Shown here in pieces: positions 1 to 9,581 of a DNA stretch of 64,000 nt. A model generated the notes under the pieces. It did no database searches, had not been told where the DNA came from, and saw only the letters and a program-made list of their open reading frames with translations. Within the stretch, counting starts at the first letter, position 1; each line of letters starts with the position of its first letter. The stretch spans positions 186,001 through 250,000 of the forward strand of contig NZ_AWFZ01000017.1 of assembly GCF_000463155.2 (NCBI RefSeq). The letters are read 5' to 3'. Made by a program: the position numbers and the translations under genes. The stretch is from Siccibacter turicensis LMG 23730. Its GTDB lineage: Bacteria > Pseudomonadota > Gammaproteobacteria > Enterobacterales > Enterobacteriaceae.

Positions 1-656
<656 letters not shown>

Positions 657-681
657 TCGCCCGCTCGTTGAGCTTTGTCAG

Positions 682-707
682 AAAACCCGCGTAAAGCGGG
701 TTTTTTT
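682..707 (+). terminator. rpsT terminator
   Basis: Hairpin AACCCGC-gtaaa-GCGGGTT followed by a run of T. It lies 26 bases after the rpsT stop and just before the convergent nhaR stop. The A-run on the other side means it may also serve nhaR. Confidence 0.85.
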
Positions 708-714
708 ATGCCTG

Positions 715-1608
715 CTATTCGCGGGTGAACAGCGCCGAGTAGTCGCGATTGCAGATGCGCTGCACCGCCGGGTGCTGGATCATGCGCTCGGCGAAAATGG
801 CGTGGTACTCCTCCATCACGTTATCGACCCGGCCTATCTCGACGATGTTCTTATCGTTGTAGAAATCCTGTCCGTAGAGGGTGGGCGCCACAAAAATCGC
901 ATTGTGCGCCGCGCCAAACGCTTTCATTAATGCCGCATCGTCAAACTCGCCGAGGATCTCCACATCCAGCCCCTGGCTCTGAAACCAGTTTTGCAGCTTG
1001 CGCCCCAGCATTGACCGCCGCCCCGGCACCAGCAGGCGTCGCTCAGTCAGACAGGCGGGAAACGGCGTTGTCGGCTGCGGCGCCTGGCACCAGAAGCTGA
1101 CGCCGCACTCACCGATTTTCACCGAAAACAGTCCCTCCTGCTGGGTGGAGTCGATAGGGCAGTCGGAGATAATCATATCGAGCTTGTGCTGGCTGAGCTG
1201 CTCCAGCAGCATCTCGTGCGTGGACTCAAAGCAGCGCAGGTGGATCTGCTCGTCCTCGACTACCGCCGCGTCCAGCACGCCGCTGACCAGCCGCTTGGAC
1301 AGCGCATCCGCCACCCCCACGTCAAACAGCAGATGGGACTCTTTGCGATAGTTCACGATGTCGAGCATCTCCTGGCTCAGGGTGAACATCCTGTCGGCGT
1401 AGCGATACACCAGTTGCCCCAGCTCGCTTGGCTCAAGCCCCCTTCCCTTACGCTTAAACAGTTTTCCCTGTAAGCGCTCCTCAAGGGCTTTGATTTGCCC
1501 GGTGATGGTTTGTGGCGTGAGATAGAGCGCGTCGGCCGCCCCCACGACGGAGCCTTCCCTGCATACATGCCAGAAATAATACAAATGGTTGTAATTAATA
1601 TGCGGCAT
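715..1608 (-). CDS. nhaR: LysR-type activator of nhaA
   Basis: Transcriptional activator of the Na+/H+ antiporter gene nhaA in response to sodium; E. coli NhaR also affects pga and osmC. The 297-residue product begins [16 protein letters not shown] and carries the LysR winged helix at about residues 5-65 ([21 protein letters not shown]), then the LysR substrate-binding domain. An upstream ATG would add 11 residues, but the chosen start matches E. coli NhaR, which begins MSMSHINYNH. It lies 52 bases downstream of nhaA on the same strand, so cotranscription is likely. Confidence 0.96.
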   Translation of the reverse strand: MPHINYNHLYYFWHVCREGSVVGAADALYLTPQTITGQIKALEERLQGKLFKRKGRGLEPSELGQLVYRYADRMFTLSQEMLDIVNYRKESHLLFDVGVADALSKRLVSGVLDAAVVEDEQIHLRCFESTHEMLLEQLSQHKLDMIISDCPIDSTQQEGLFSVKIGECGVSFWCQAPQPTTPFPACLTERRLLVPGRRSMLGRKLQNWFQSQGLDVEILGEFDDAALMKAFGAAHNAIFVAPTLYGQDFYNDKNIVEIGRVDNVMEEYHAIFAERMIQHPAVQRICNRDYSALFTRE

Positions 1609-1660
1609 AGTTGCGTCTCCCTGAACGATAACCGCCCGCATGATGCGGGCGGTGGTGTGG

Positions 1661-2839
1661 TTACTGCGCAGCCTGCGCGGCGCCGGAATAGCGCACTCTC
1701 AACAGCGCATAGCCGACGACGGCGGCAAGGATAGAGCCGCTCAGGATCCCAAGCTTCGCCCAGCTTACCAGTACGGGCTCTACGTCGGCGAAGGCCAGCG
1801 AGGCGATAAATATCGACATGGTGAAGCCGATACCGCAGAGCACGCCGACGGCCATGATCTCTTTGATATGGGTACCCACCGGCAGCGAGGCCAGGCGCAG
1901 GCGTACCGCAAGCGCGCAGAACAGCGTAATGCCCAGCGGTTTGCCGATAAACAGCCCGACAATAATGCCCAGCGGCAGCACAGCCCCCAGCCCGCTCAGG
2001 GTGACGCCGTCCAGCGACACGCCGGCGTTTGCAAAGGCAAACAGCGGCAGAATCAGCCAGGATACCCACGGGTGCAGCACGTGCTCAAGCGAACGCGCCG
2101 GTGAACGTCCCTTCTGCTCTTTAAGCGGAATAAAGAAGCCGATGATGACGCCGGCAAGCGTGGCGTGAACGCCCGACTTCAGCACCGCCGTCCAGAGCAC
2201 CACGCCCACCAGAATATAGATGCCGGTACGACGCACGTTGAGCAGGTTCAGAAGCGCCAGTATCGCAATGGCTACCGCAGCGATACCGAGGGACATCATC
2301 GACAGCTCGTGGGTATAGAACAGCGCGATGATAATGATCGCCCCGAGGTCATCAATGATGGCGAGCGCCATCAGGAACACTTTCAGCGCAGGCGGCACGC
2401 GGCTGCCCAGCAGCGCCAGTACACCCAGCGCAAAGGCGATGTCCGTTGCCGCCGGAATGGCCCAGCCCTGGCGGGTGACCGGATCCTGATAGTTAAAGGC
2501 CAGATAGAGCAGCGCCGGCACCACCATTCCGCCCAGCGCGGCAATCACCGGGAACGCCGCCTGCTGACGGCTGGCCAGCGAGCCCTGCACCATCTCCCGC
2601 TTCACCTCCAGGCCTATCAGCAGGAAAAATATCGCCATCAGGGCATCGTTGATCCACAGCAGCATGTTTTTATTGATGTCCAGCGCGCCGATGCGGATTT
2701 CAACAGGCGTGGCCAGAAAGCCCTGGTATATCCCGGCGGTGGAGTCCAGGTTCGCCAGCAGCATCGCCAGCGCCGCGGCAAAAATCAGCACCACGCCTCC
2801 CGCGGCGTCGCTGCTGAAAAATCGTTGCAGGTGTTTCAT
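1661..2839 (-). CDS. nhaA: Na+/H+ antiporter NhaA
   Basis: Inner-membrane electrogenic antiporter exchanging protons for sodium or lithium, used in pH and salt homeostasis. The 392-residue protein starts [15 protein letters not shown] and has the expected alternation of about twelve hydrophobic helices. The ion-binding aspartate pair is present in the IIDDLGAII segment near residue 164, and the discontinuous-helix region around ATDIAFALG is intact. The start at 2839 was chosen over an upstream one because it gives the E. coli N-terminus. It is followed by nhaR. Confidence 0.97.
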   Translation of the reverse strand: MKHLQRFFSSDAAGGVVLIFAAALAMLLANLDSTAGIYQGFLATPVEIRIGALDINKNMLLWINDALMAIFFLLIGLEVKREMVQGSLASRQQAAFPVIAALGGMVVPALLYLAFNYQDPVTRQGWAIPAATDIAFALGVLALLGSRVPPALKVFLMALAIIDDLGAIIIIALFYTHELSMMSLGIAAVAIAILALLNLLNVRRTGIYILVGVVLWTAVLKSGVHATLAGVIIGFFIPLKEQKGRSPARSLEHVLHPWVSWLILPLFAFANAGVSLDGVTLSGLGAVLPLGIIVGLFIGKPLGITLFCALAVRLRLASLPVGTHIKEIMAVGVLCGIGFTMSIFIASLAFADVEPVLVSWAKLGILSGSILAAVVGYALLRVRYSGAAQAAQ

Positions 2840-2972
2840 GATGATTACTCTTATCTGATGAAAATCGGCCACCATGATAAGCCAGTAAATAGCTCGTCAA
2901 AAGCAGATTATCTTTGCCTCATGGTTCGGTTTAAACGAACTATAAGCATAATCCACGATCGCCATAAGGGCA

Positions 2973-3002
2973 TAAAAAAACCCCGGACAGAGCTGGCCGG
3001 GG
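2973..3002 (-). terminator. Terminator of the chitinase gene
   Basis: Read on the minus strand: CCCCGGCC, loop, TCCGGGG, then a run of seven T. It lies about 50 bases beyond the chitinase stop and separates it from nhaA. Confidence 0.85.
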
Positions 3003-3051
3003 TAAACGATCCGCTGAAAAATGAGGGCGCAGCGGAAATGACAGACGTGAA

Positions 3052-5133
3052 TCAGTAAGTCCCGATATCCGTCCAGACCTGATACGGCCCGCTGTTCTGG
3101 TCAGGCTGCTCGCCCTGGGAATACCAGTTCACCTGGTAGTTGTGGCCTTTCCAGCTGACTTTTTCGAAGGTGCCCCATTTGGCGCCGTAAACAGTGCTGG
3201 CATTCCAGAGCGGGTAAGGTGCAGTACCGCTGGTGTCCGGGGTTGGGGTTGGCGTCGGTTCCGGCGTTGGCTCAGGCGTCGGTTCCGGGGTCGGCGTCGG
3301 GGTATCCGAACCGGACGCGGCGCTGGCCGGTACCACCGTAATCACAAAGCGCTGCTGGGACGAGGGCTCATTTTTGCTGTCACGCACGAACAGCGTGAAC
3401 TGCAGCTCGGTGTTTTGGGTCACGACAGGCACCTCAAACTCGATCACTGCCGCACTCTTATCCGCCACGGTGATGCTCGCCGGTACGCCCCAGCTGAAGC
3501 TCAGGGCATCGTTGTCTTCATCGCGTGAAGAGGCGCCGGAAAGCTGCAGGCGCGAGCCGCCCACCACCAGCAGCTGGATCGCAGCGACCGGGGCGTGGTT
3601 GATCGACGGCTGCGGAACATCGCCGCTGCCGCTTCCGGAATCGGCAACGTTGATGCCTTCGAAGTAGAACGGCTTCATGTCGATAACCTGGGTGGCGATC
3701 TCGTACCCCAGCCCTTCGCGTGCGGCGTTCACCAGCACGCCGTTGTCCTGGTCGATGGTCCAGGTGAACAGGCCGCCCAGATTGCGGCGCGCAGCGTACT
3801 CCCCTTTGAGTTTGACCGAGCGCGGGGTGTCGAGCGACATAAACAGTTTGCTTTGCGGATTATAGAGATAGTCGGCGTTGGCGACTTTATCGGTGTAGAC
3901 GTTAAAGCCGTTGCGCCCTTTCTGGTTTTCCAGATCGAGGTAGTTATAGATGGTGTCGTACCATTCGGTGCTGCCTGACTCAAACGAGCCGGTAGTCGTA
4001 CCCTGCCCGGCGGAGTAGCTGCCTTTGAGCGGCGAGAAACTTTCGATCTCCGCATTGCGGGCGTTACGGGAATACCCGGCATACCCGATATTGATGCGGT
4101 CAGACGGGAAACCTTCTGCAATCAGGTAGTCGACAACGGCTTCGATGCTCCAGCCGCCGGCGGTGAGTGGCGTCAGGTTGGTATGGTGGGTCGGGGTTTC
4201 AGCCCAGGGCGTACCGAAGAAGTCATAGGTCATCACGTTGATGCCGTACAGACCCGCGTTCAGCAATGCCTTAACGTTAGAGAACCCAAGCGTTTCCACC
4301 ACTGCGGAGCTGGCGATTGAGATTTTTACGTCACTGCGGCCCGCCGCGGTAAGCTGCTTTTTCAGCTCGGCGATAACCAGCGCATAGTTTGCGCCATCTT
4401 CCGGGCCGTGCGGGTTACCGTTGCCGGGCGCGTTCGGGTACTCCCAGTCGATATCCACTTCGCTGAACATCGGGAACTGTTTAAACAGCTTCACCACGCC
4501 TGCCGCGAAGGTTTTACGCGAGGAGTCGGTTTTGGACATCTCGTGGAAGCCGTTACTCATGGTCCAGCCGCCGATACTCATAGAAAGTGCCAGGGTGTGG
4601 CCCTGCTGCTTCGCTTTCTGCTGCAGATCGCGCAGACCGCCCAGCAGACCCTTGGCGTTCTGCTGGGTCACGGTAGCCGGATCGACGTCCCATCCGCTGG
4701 TGGTGTGACCGCAGTTCACGTAAGACTGGAAATCGCCCCAGGGGTCGAGGAACGTCGGTTCGTTGGTGTTTTTATTGGTGAGCGCTGCCGCGTTCTCAAT
4801 GGTGTACTGCTTCTCGCCTTTATCTCCCACGATGCCCAGGAAACCGAAGATGATTTTGTCGTAGGCGGTAGGCGATACTTTCGCCAGGTCGTAACCGCGA
4901 CCGCGATTGTTCGGCGAATCATCCCCTTCAAGGCGGCCATCGTACTGCGACCAGTCCGTATAATAGCCAAATACTTTGGGCTTCGACGCCGCTTTATATT
5001 TGTTATATACCGGGACAGCGACGCGAGCAGACGTATAGCTATATTTTTCAACTTCGCTTGCAGGTTTAAAACCATCGGCAGCGTTACTGGTTTCAGTCAG
5101 GCTATCGCTCTTAATTAATTTACTTGTTGCCAT
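3052..5133 (-). CDS. GH18 chitinase with C-terminal chitin-binding module
   Basis: Predicted extracellular endo-/exo-chitinase of 693 residues. Domain order: an unstructured head (1-50); a GH18 barrel (about 51-490) with the SxGG motif at 186-190 and the catalytic signature ending D227-I-D229-W-E231; an Ig/PKD-like module (about 515-608); a Pro/Thr-rich linker of PTPEPT repeats (about 609-637); and a CBM5/12-type chitin-binding module (about 638-693) with the aromatic WN, WKG and VWTDIG elements. The first Asp of the usual DxxDxDxE motif is Ser224; the catalytic Glu is kept. The N-terminus MATSKLIKSDSLTETSN is polar and has no Sec or Tat signal, as in some Tc-toxin-associated chitinases and in Serratia ChiC. 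It is divergent from the regulator/muramidase operon, which fits holin/endolysin export. A Shine-Dalgarno AAAGGA precedes the ATG. Confidence 0.93.
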   Translation of the reverse strand: MATSKLIKSDSLTETSNAADGFKPASEVEKYSYTSARVAVPVYNKYKAASKPKVFGYYTDWSQYDGRLEGDDSPNNRGRGYDLAKVSPTAYDKIIFGFLGIVGDKGEKQYTIENAAALTNKNTNEPTFLDPWGDFQSYVNCGHTTSGWDVDPATVTQQNAKGLLGGLRDLQQKAKQQGHTLALSMSIGGWTMSNGFHEMSKTDSSRKTFAAGVVKLFKQFPMFSEVDIDWEYPNAPGNGNPHGPEDGANYALVIAELKKQLTAAGRSDVKISIASSAVVETLGFSNVKALLNAGLYGINVMTYDFFGTPWAETPTHHTNLTPLTAGGWSIEAVVDYLIAEGFPSDRINIGYAGYSRNARNAEIESFSPLKGSYSAGQGTTTGSFESGSTEWYDTIYNYLDLENQKGRNGFNVYTDKVANADYLYNPQSKLFMSLDTPRSVKLKGEYAARRNLGGLFTWTIDQDNGVLVNAAREGLGYEIATQVIDMKPFYFEGINVADSGSGSGDVPQPSINHAPVAAIQLLVVGGSRLQLSGASSRDEDNDALSFSWGVPASITVADKSAAVIEFEVPVVTQNTELQFTLFVRDSKNEPSSQQRFVITVVPASAASGSDTPTPTPEPTPEPTPEPTPTPTPDTSGTAPYPLWNASTVYGAKWGTFEKVSWKGHNYQVNWYSQGEQPDQNSGPYQVWTDIGTY

Positions 5134-5530
5134 TTTCTATTCCTTTCATGTGATTTATCGAAACAGCGGGTAGCTGTGCAATCGATAGTAAATAGCGCAT
5201 CAGGAATAGCGAATCACAAACCGTCAATTCTCAACTTATGCCGGGCCAAAATATACAACCGGAAATATTTACCCCATAAAATAAACAGTGAGATAGATTG
5301 ACAGTTACGTTATGAAAAAACCAGACAAAATATAGAATATATTTAATTATAAGTTCAACTAACAACCCACATTAACGGCACTTAATTTAGTTCCGTTTCT
5401 GGGAGAGACCCATCTAAAACGTAATCATTTCCGGCTGCTCGATAAAACAAGCGTTGTCTTAACCATGGGTAATTTCTAACATCGTTTCGCCTCCACGCTA
5501 ATCCGTTTCGTAAACTCTATAAGGTGAACC
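5134..5530. other. Divergent promoter region, chitinase / wHTH regulator
   Basis: A 397-base, clearly AT-rich gap between the leftward chitinase gene and the rightward regulator gene. No gene is visible. It must contain the promoters for both directions and is the obvious binding region for the two regulators of the locus. I could not assign a clear operator. Confidence 0.55.
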
Positions 5531-5986
5531 ATGAAGCGTTATCTCATAAATCACAATTGCGTTTATAACGAAGCCCGAAATGAAATAAAAAACACCGACA
5601 GTGCATTAACAATAAAAATGACGGCAATGCGTGCACGTTGCCTGAGTTTTATTATTGAACATGCTGCTGACGGTATTATTGATAAGCAGAAACTGACCTC
5701 AGCGTTATGGGGTGAACGCGGCCAGTTTGTCAGTGATGCCAACCTTACCCAACTGCTTTACCTGATTCGCAAAGATCTACGCACGATGGGGATTAGCGAT
5801 TTTTTTGTCACCATTCCTCGCATGGGAATACGCGTTAACCAACAGATTGCCGTGGACGTTTTACCGGATGAAAAGCTACGCAAGCGTTACGGCATCTGGA
5901 AAGTGGTAATTATCACCGCTTTCGCACTCTCACTCATGTCACTCTACGCGGTGTTTGACATGCTTCGATCGACCCCTCACAACTGA
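5531..5986 (+). CDS. Membrane-anchored winged-helix regulator (ToxR/CadC type)
   Basis: Protein of 151 residues. Residues about 20-105 form an OmpR/PhoB-type winged helix (LTSALWGERGQFVSDANLTQ, then LIRKDLRTMG and IPRMGIRV, the recognition helix and wing). Residues about 121-143 are a single hydrophobic helix (VVIITAFALSLMSLYAVFDML). Only about eight residues follow, so there is essentially no periplasmic sensor domain, unlike ToxR or CadC. It is followed after 10 bases by the muramidase gene, whose ribosome site overlaps its stop, so the two are an operon. By position it probably controls the chitinase and lysis genes. ToxR-like regulators are known at similar chitinase-export loci in Serratia and Yersinia. 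Function is inferred. Confidence 0.8.
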   Translation: MKRYLINHNCVYNEARNEIKNTDSALTIKMTAMRARCLSFIIEHAADGIIDKQKLTSALWGERGQFVSDANLTQLLYLIRKDLRTMGISDFFVTIPRMGIRVNQQIAVDVLPDEKLRKRYGIWKVVIITAFALSLMSLYAVFDMLRSTPHN

Positions 5987-5996
5987 GGATACAGCG

Positions 5997-6536
5997 ATGA
6001 ATCCGATCATTGATGGCATACTGAATATTGAAGGTAGTTACGTTGATAATCCGGCGGATCGGGGCGGCCCGACCAACTGGGGCATTACGGAGAGTACTGC
6101 CCGCGCCCACGGCTACCGCGGTGCGATGAAAGATCTCACCCGCGACGAGGCCTATAACATTCTGGAAAGAGATTACTGGCTGGCACCGGGCTTCGACAAA
6201 ATAGCGGGCCTGTCCCTGTCCATTGCCTTTGAGCTTTGCGACGCGGGCACAAACGTCGGGCCTGCTCACCCTTCCCGCTGGCTACAGCGCTGGCTTAATA
6301 CCTTTAACCGCACCGCTAAAAAATACCCGGATCTGACCGTCGATGGCGTTATCGGGGAAAGAACCCTCGAGGCGCTGAAAATATATCTCGACTGGCGTGG
6401 TAAAGAGGGAGAAAGCGTGTTGCTGCAGGCGCTCAACTGCAGTCAGGGTGAATATTATCTGTCGATAACCGAAAAGCGTGAAGTAAACGAAGAGTTTATT
6501 TATGGCTGGATGCGAGAGCGTGTGAAAATCGTGTAG
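5997..6536 (+). CDS. GH108 N-acetylmuramidase (endolysin-like, TtsA-type)
   Basis: Predicted peptidoglycan muramidase of 179 residues. The N-terminal GH108 motif is clear: a short helix leading to E12-G-S-Y, then NPADRGGPTNWGIT. E12 is the expected catalytic acid. The C-terminal half (about 100-179) fits the peptidoglycan-binding domain that follows GH108 in phage endolysins and in Salmonella TtsA, which releases typhoid toxin. There is no signal peptide, so it needs a holin to reach the wall. The start at 5997 is preceded by GAGG overlapping the upstream stop; an upstream ATG at 5955 lies inside the regulator gene. Most likely it is the wall-remodelling enzyme of a chitinase export system. 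Confidence 0.9.
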   Translation: MNPIIDGILNIEGSYVDNPADRGGPTNWGITESTARAHGYRGAMKDLTRDEAYNILERDYWLAPGFDKIAGLSLSIAFELCDAGTNVGPAHPSRWLQRWLNTFNRTAKKYPDLTVDGVIGERTLEALKIYLDWRGKEGESVLLQALNCSQGEYYLSITEKREVNEEFIYGWMRERVKIV

Positions 6537-6557
6537 TGTTGAGGCATGCTAAGAACC

Positions 6558-6592
6558 GACAAAGAAAACCCGCAGTGCGGGCTTTCTTTGTC
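6558..6592. terminator. Bidirectional terminator between muramidase and holin genes
   Basis: Near-perfect 17-base inverted repeat (GACAAAGAAAACCCGCA against TGCGGGCTTTCTTTGTC, one mismatch) between the convergent muramidase and holin genes. The A/T-rich outer arms make it a plausible terminator in both directions. Confidence 0.65.
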
Positions 6593-6615
6593 AGCGGTCG
6601 AGAAATCAGCGCTGG

Positions 6616-6960
6616 CTATTTTGGCGTAATATTATTATTAACGATATACGCTTTAACCTTATCACCCAGCAACCGGAGAATAGGTGAAGCAAACACCCCG
6701 CCTAATCCCGCCGCCAGCATAACCATATTGAAACTTAAGTTACGGTCGATGGCAATGACGCTCAAAATGAAACCGGTGAAACACGAGGTCGTTATCTGCG
6801 CCAGGCAACCCATAATATCTTTATGCATGGCTGAATTTTCTTCGCGCTTCATCAGAAAACTGACGAACCCACCCCAACCGCCGATGGTAATAACGGTTAA
6901 TAAAATTTCAAGCTCGACCAGAATAATACGTGGGGAACTAATATGTGCTGCAACGCTCAT
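6616..6960 (-). CDS. LydA-like phage-type holin
   Basis: Small membrane protein of 114 residues with three hydrophobic segments: about 15-33 (LVELEILLTVITIGGWGGF), 53-70 (QITTSCFTGFILSVIAID) and 76-98 (FNMVMLAAGLGGVFASPIL). A short charged, lysine-rich C-terminus follows. This topology, and the GGWGGFVSFL and AAGLGGVFASPI signatures, fit the holin superfamily III / LydA group. It would form the inner-membrane pore that lets the neighbouring GH108 muramidase, and possibly the chitinase, out of the cytoplasm. It is transcribed opposite to the muramidase and in the same direction as the LysR gene 151 bases upstream. No spanin-like gene is seen nearby. Confidence 0.8.
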   Translation of the reverse strand: MSVAAHISSPRIILVELEILLTVITIGGWGGFVSFLMKREENSAMHKDIMGCLAQITTSCFTGFILSVIAIDRNLSFNMVMLAAGLGGVFASPILRLLGDKVKAYIVNNNITPK

Positions 6961-7111
6961 GGTGAAAACCTCGATAATAGTTAATAATGCAAGTTGCCTT
7001 GCGATGAAACTATCCTAGAGGAGAATCAGTTAGCGCAATAATAATTAGTCATGAATAATACTGTGGGCGCCCTGAATAAACCCTCGCACGCTCAATGATG
7101 CGGATCATTTA

Positions 7112-8059
7112 TTACCATTTTCGAAATGAGGACAGCGTTTGTAGCATGGCCACAATCTCTTTAACGTGATTCAGGTGTCTGTTTTTACGATGCCAGCTGG
7201 CATAGAGCATTTGTGAGGTAAAATTCAATTCCTCTGGCAGGGACATAATCACGATATTAAGTTTTTTCTGTATCTGGAAAAAGCGTGCCAGTCTGTAGGG
7301 AAGTACTGCAATACAGGAAGAATTTTCAACGATACTGATAAGCCCGTTGATGGAGTCGGTACTGTAACCGACGCGTCGCATACCGCCGCTGGCAACTTCA
7401 GGAAACATTGCGCTAACCTTGTCTGCCGAGGACAACGTCCAGGGCGCAGGACGATAAACCGCATGCTGAAAAGCAAAGAAATGATAAACCGAAATACCAG
7501 TCAACTCCGCCAGTGGATTATGCTGGCTGCAAACCACACAATAGTCCCGAAAGTGTTCGATACTGGCAGTCTCAATTTCCGGGTCATCTGGCAGCCTGGT
7601 CGATAATACCAGGTCAACACTACCGCCTGTCAGGGCTTCCCGGTACTGCTCGTTGTGCCGGGGAGCAGAACAATAATTGAGGAAATAACGGGTAAAGGGT
7701 TCGAAATCGAAGAGCTGTGAAAAGTAATATTGCTCGTTAATATCATTACCCATTATGGTAATTTCTTTTTTTACATCAGTGTGCGGAGGGTGTTCAAGCG
7801 TGAAGGCGATGATCTCCAGCGCCTGGCTATACGCGCTATGAATTTCGCGGGCGCGGGTGGTCGGGGTCAGTCCTTCGCGGGTGCGGATGAACAACTCTTC
7901 GCTGTAGGCGTTCTGCAACCGTTGCAGCGCCTGAGAGACGGCACCGGGTGTAACCTTAAGGCGTTTAGAGGCTTTCGTGGCATTCCCGGCGTTGATGACC
8001 GCATCAAGAACCTTGATCAAATTTAAATCGAAATCCTTGATAGCAGGGTTAGCACTCAT
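7112..8059 (-). CDS. LysR-family regulator of the chitinase locus (ChiR-like)
   Basis: Protein of 315 residues with the LysR winged helix at about 10-70 (LNLIKVLDAVINAGNATKAS then TPGAVSQALQRLQ) and a periplasmic-binding-protein-like effector domain from about 95. It closes the cassette on the dnaJ side and reads toward the holin gene. Serratia chitinase loci use a LysR activator called ChiR, so activation of chitinase and export genes is a reasonable guess. The ATG at 8059 is preceded by GAGGG. The inducer cannot be told from sequence. Confidence 0.85.
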   Translation of the reverse strand: MSANPAIKDFDLNLIKVLDAVINAGNATKASKRLKVTPGAVSQALQRLQNAYSEELFIRTREGLTPTTRAREIHSAYSQALEIIAFTLEHPPHTDVKKEITIMGNDINEQYYFSQLFDFEPFTRYFLNYCSAPRHNEQYREALTGGSVDLVLSTRLPDDPEIETASIEHFRDYCVVCSQHNPLAELTGISVYHFFAFQHAVYRPAPWTLSSADKVSAMFPEVASGGMRRVGYSTDSINGLISIVENSSCIAVLPYRLARFFQIQKKLNIVIMSLPEELNFTSQMLYASWHRKNRHLNHVKEIVAMLQTLSSFRKW

Positions 8060-8294
8060 ACACCCTCACCTGGTAAAAGAGTAATGAAGAAACGAGACTA
8101 TAGCGTTATCAGAAATCGGTTTGGACACTTTTATTATCATTGGTCGCAGAGGGGCCAATAAATTACCGGCAGAAAATATCACTATTCAACATCTTTAATA
8201 TCAATGTGCATCATTTGTTGCTTTCTGGCCCTCAAAGTACAATGAGATGATTCTTAACACCCTGAATTAGCAGGAAACCATTTTTCGCCCTGAT

Positions 8295-8330
8295 AAAAAA
8301 AGCCCCGGCGTAGTCTGACTACGCCGGGGC
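8295..8330 (-). terminator. dnaKJ operon terminator
   Basis: A perfect 13-base inverted repeat (GCCCCGGCGTAGT against ACTACGCCGGGGC, loop CTG) followed on the minus strand by a run of T. It lies 27 bases past the dnaJ stop. Confidence 0.95.
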
Positions 8331-8356
8331 CTGAGATGCCACGCGATACGAACGGA

Positions 8357-9499
8357 TTATCGCGTCAGATCATCAAAGAACTTTTTCACGCCGTCGAAGA
8401 AGCTTTTGGAGCGCGGGCTATTGTGTTCCCCCGTCGGCCCACCAAAGCTCTCCTGCAGATCCTGAAGCAGCTGCTTTTGCTTCTCGTTCAGGCCGACCGG
8501 CGTTTCAACCACAACGCGGCACAGCAGGTCGCCCTGCGCGCCACCGCGTACCGATTTCACGCCCTTGCCGCGCATGCGGAACAGCTTGCCGGTCTGGGTT
8601 TCGCTCGGCACTTTGAGCATCACGCGTCCATCCAGGGTCGGCACTTCGATTTCGCCGCCCAGCGCCGCCATGGCAAAGTTGATCGGCACTTCGCAGTAAA
8701 GGTTGTTGCCTTCACGCTCGAAGATCGGGTGCTGTTTAACCTGCACCTGAACGTAGAGATCCCCTGCCGGTGCGCCGTGCTCCCCTGCTTCGCCCTCGCC
8801 TGCCAGACGGATGCGATCGCCGGTATCCACGCCCGCCGGGATTTTAACCGACAGGGTTTTGGATTTCTCAACGCGACCGTGGCCGTGACACTTGTTGCAC
8901 GGATCCTTGATGATGGTACCGCGGCCCTGACAGTGCGGACAGGCCTGCTGTACGGCAAAGAAGCCCTGACGCATCTGCACCTGGCCTGCGCCGTGACAGG
9001 TTGGACAGGTCTGGGGTTGGGTACCCGGTTTCGCGCCGTTGCCGTGGCAGACATCACACTCTTCCAGCGTCGGAATGCGGATCTCTTTGGTCACGCCGCG
9101 TACCGCTTCTTCCAGCGTCAGCTCCATGTTGTAGCGTAAATCGGAGCCGCGCGCCGCGCGACGACCACGGCCGCCACCGAAGATGTCTCCGAATACGTCG
9201 CCAAAGATATCGCTGAAATCAGCTCCGCCGCCGCCGAAGCCGCCGCCATATCCACCGCCGCCCATACCGCCCTGTTCAAAGGCAGCGTGGCCGTACTGAT
9301 CGTAGGCTGCGCGTTTTTGCGCATCGGTCAGAATTTCGTAGGCTTCTTTAATCTCTTTAAACTTGCCTTCGGCCTCTTTGTCACCCTGGTTGCGGTCCGG
9401 GTGAAACTTCATGGCCAGGCGCTTATACGCCTTTTTGATTTCACGCTCTTCCGCTGTTTTCGGAACGCCTAAAACCTCGTAATAGTCTCGTTTCGCCAT
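8357..9499 (-). CDS. dnaJ: Hsp40 co-chaperone DnaJ
   Basis: Stimulates DnaK ATPase and delivers unfolded clients; also helps inactivate sigma-32. The 380-residue protein has the J domain (1-70, with the HPD triad at about 33-35), the Gly/Phe-rich linker (about 75-115), four CxxCxGxG-type zinc repeats (about 148-210: [32 protein letters not shown]) and the C-terminal client domains. The start [12 protein letters not shown] was chosen over an upstream ATG because it is the family N-terminus. It lies 82 bases downstream of dnaK as a typical heat-shock operon. Confidence 0.98.
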   Translation of the reverse strand: MAKRDYYEVLGVPKTAEEREIKKAYKRLAMKFHPDRNQGDKEAEGKFKEIKEAYEILTDAQKRAAYDQYGHAAFEQGGMGGGGYGGGFGGGGADFSDIFGDVFGDIFGGGRGRRAARGSDLRYNMELTLEEAVRGVTKEIRIPTLEECDVCHGNGAKPGTQPQTCPTCHGAGQVQMRQGFFAVQQACPHCQGRGTIIKDPCNKCHGHGRVEKSKTLSVKIPAGVDTGDRIRLAGEGEAGEHGAPAGDLYVQVQVKQHPIFEREGNNLYCEVPINFAMAALGGEIEVPTLDGRVMLKVPSETQTGKLFRMRGKGVKSVRGGAQGDLLCRVVVETPVGLNEKQKQLLQDLQESFGGPTGEHNSPRSKSFFDGVKKFFDDLTR

Positions 9500-9581
9500 C
9501 TCTATTACAGCCCTCAACATGAATAAACGGGCGTGGAGGAGACCCTCGACGCCCGTGTCAGTCTTACCCGTTCAAGGGCGA

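Noticed and set aside
2165-3058. 297-codon plus-strand frame over nhaA
   Set aside because: Antisense to the N-terminal half of nhaA; Arg/Gln/His-rich shadow.
5997-6960. Cryptic phage lysis cassette rather than a secretion locus
   Set aside because: No other phage genes are present, the two genes face each other, and they sit with a chitinase and two regulators between housekeeping genes. Phage origin of the parts is likely, but present use in export fits better.
6961-7111. Possible spanin gene to complete the lysis set
   Set aside because: No open frame with a lipobox or signal anchor and a ribosome site was found in the gap or embedded nearby.
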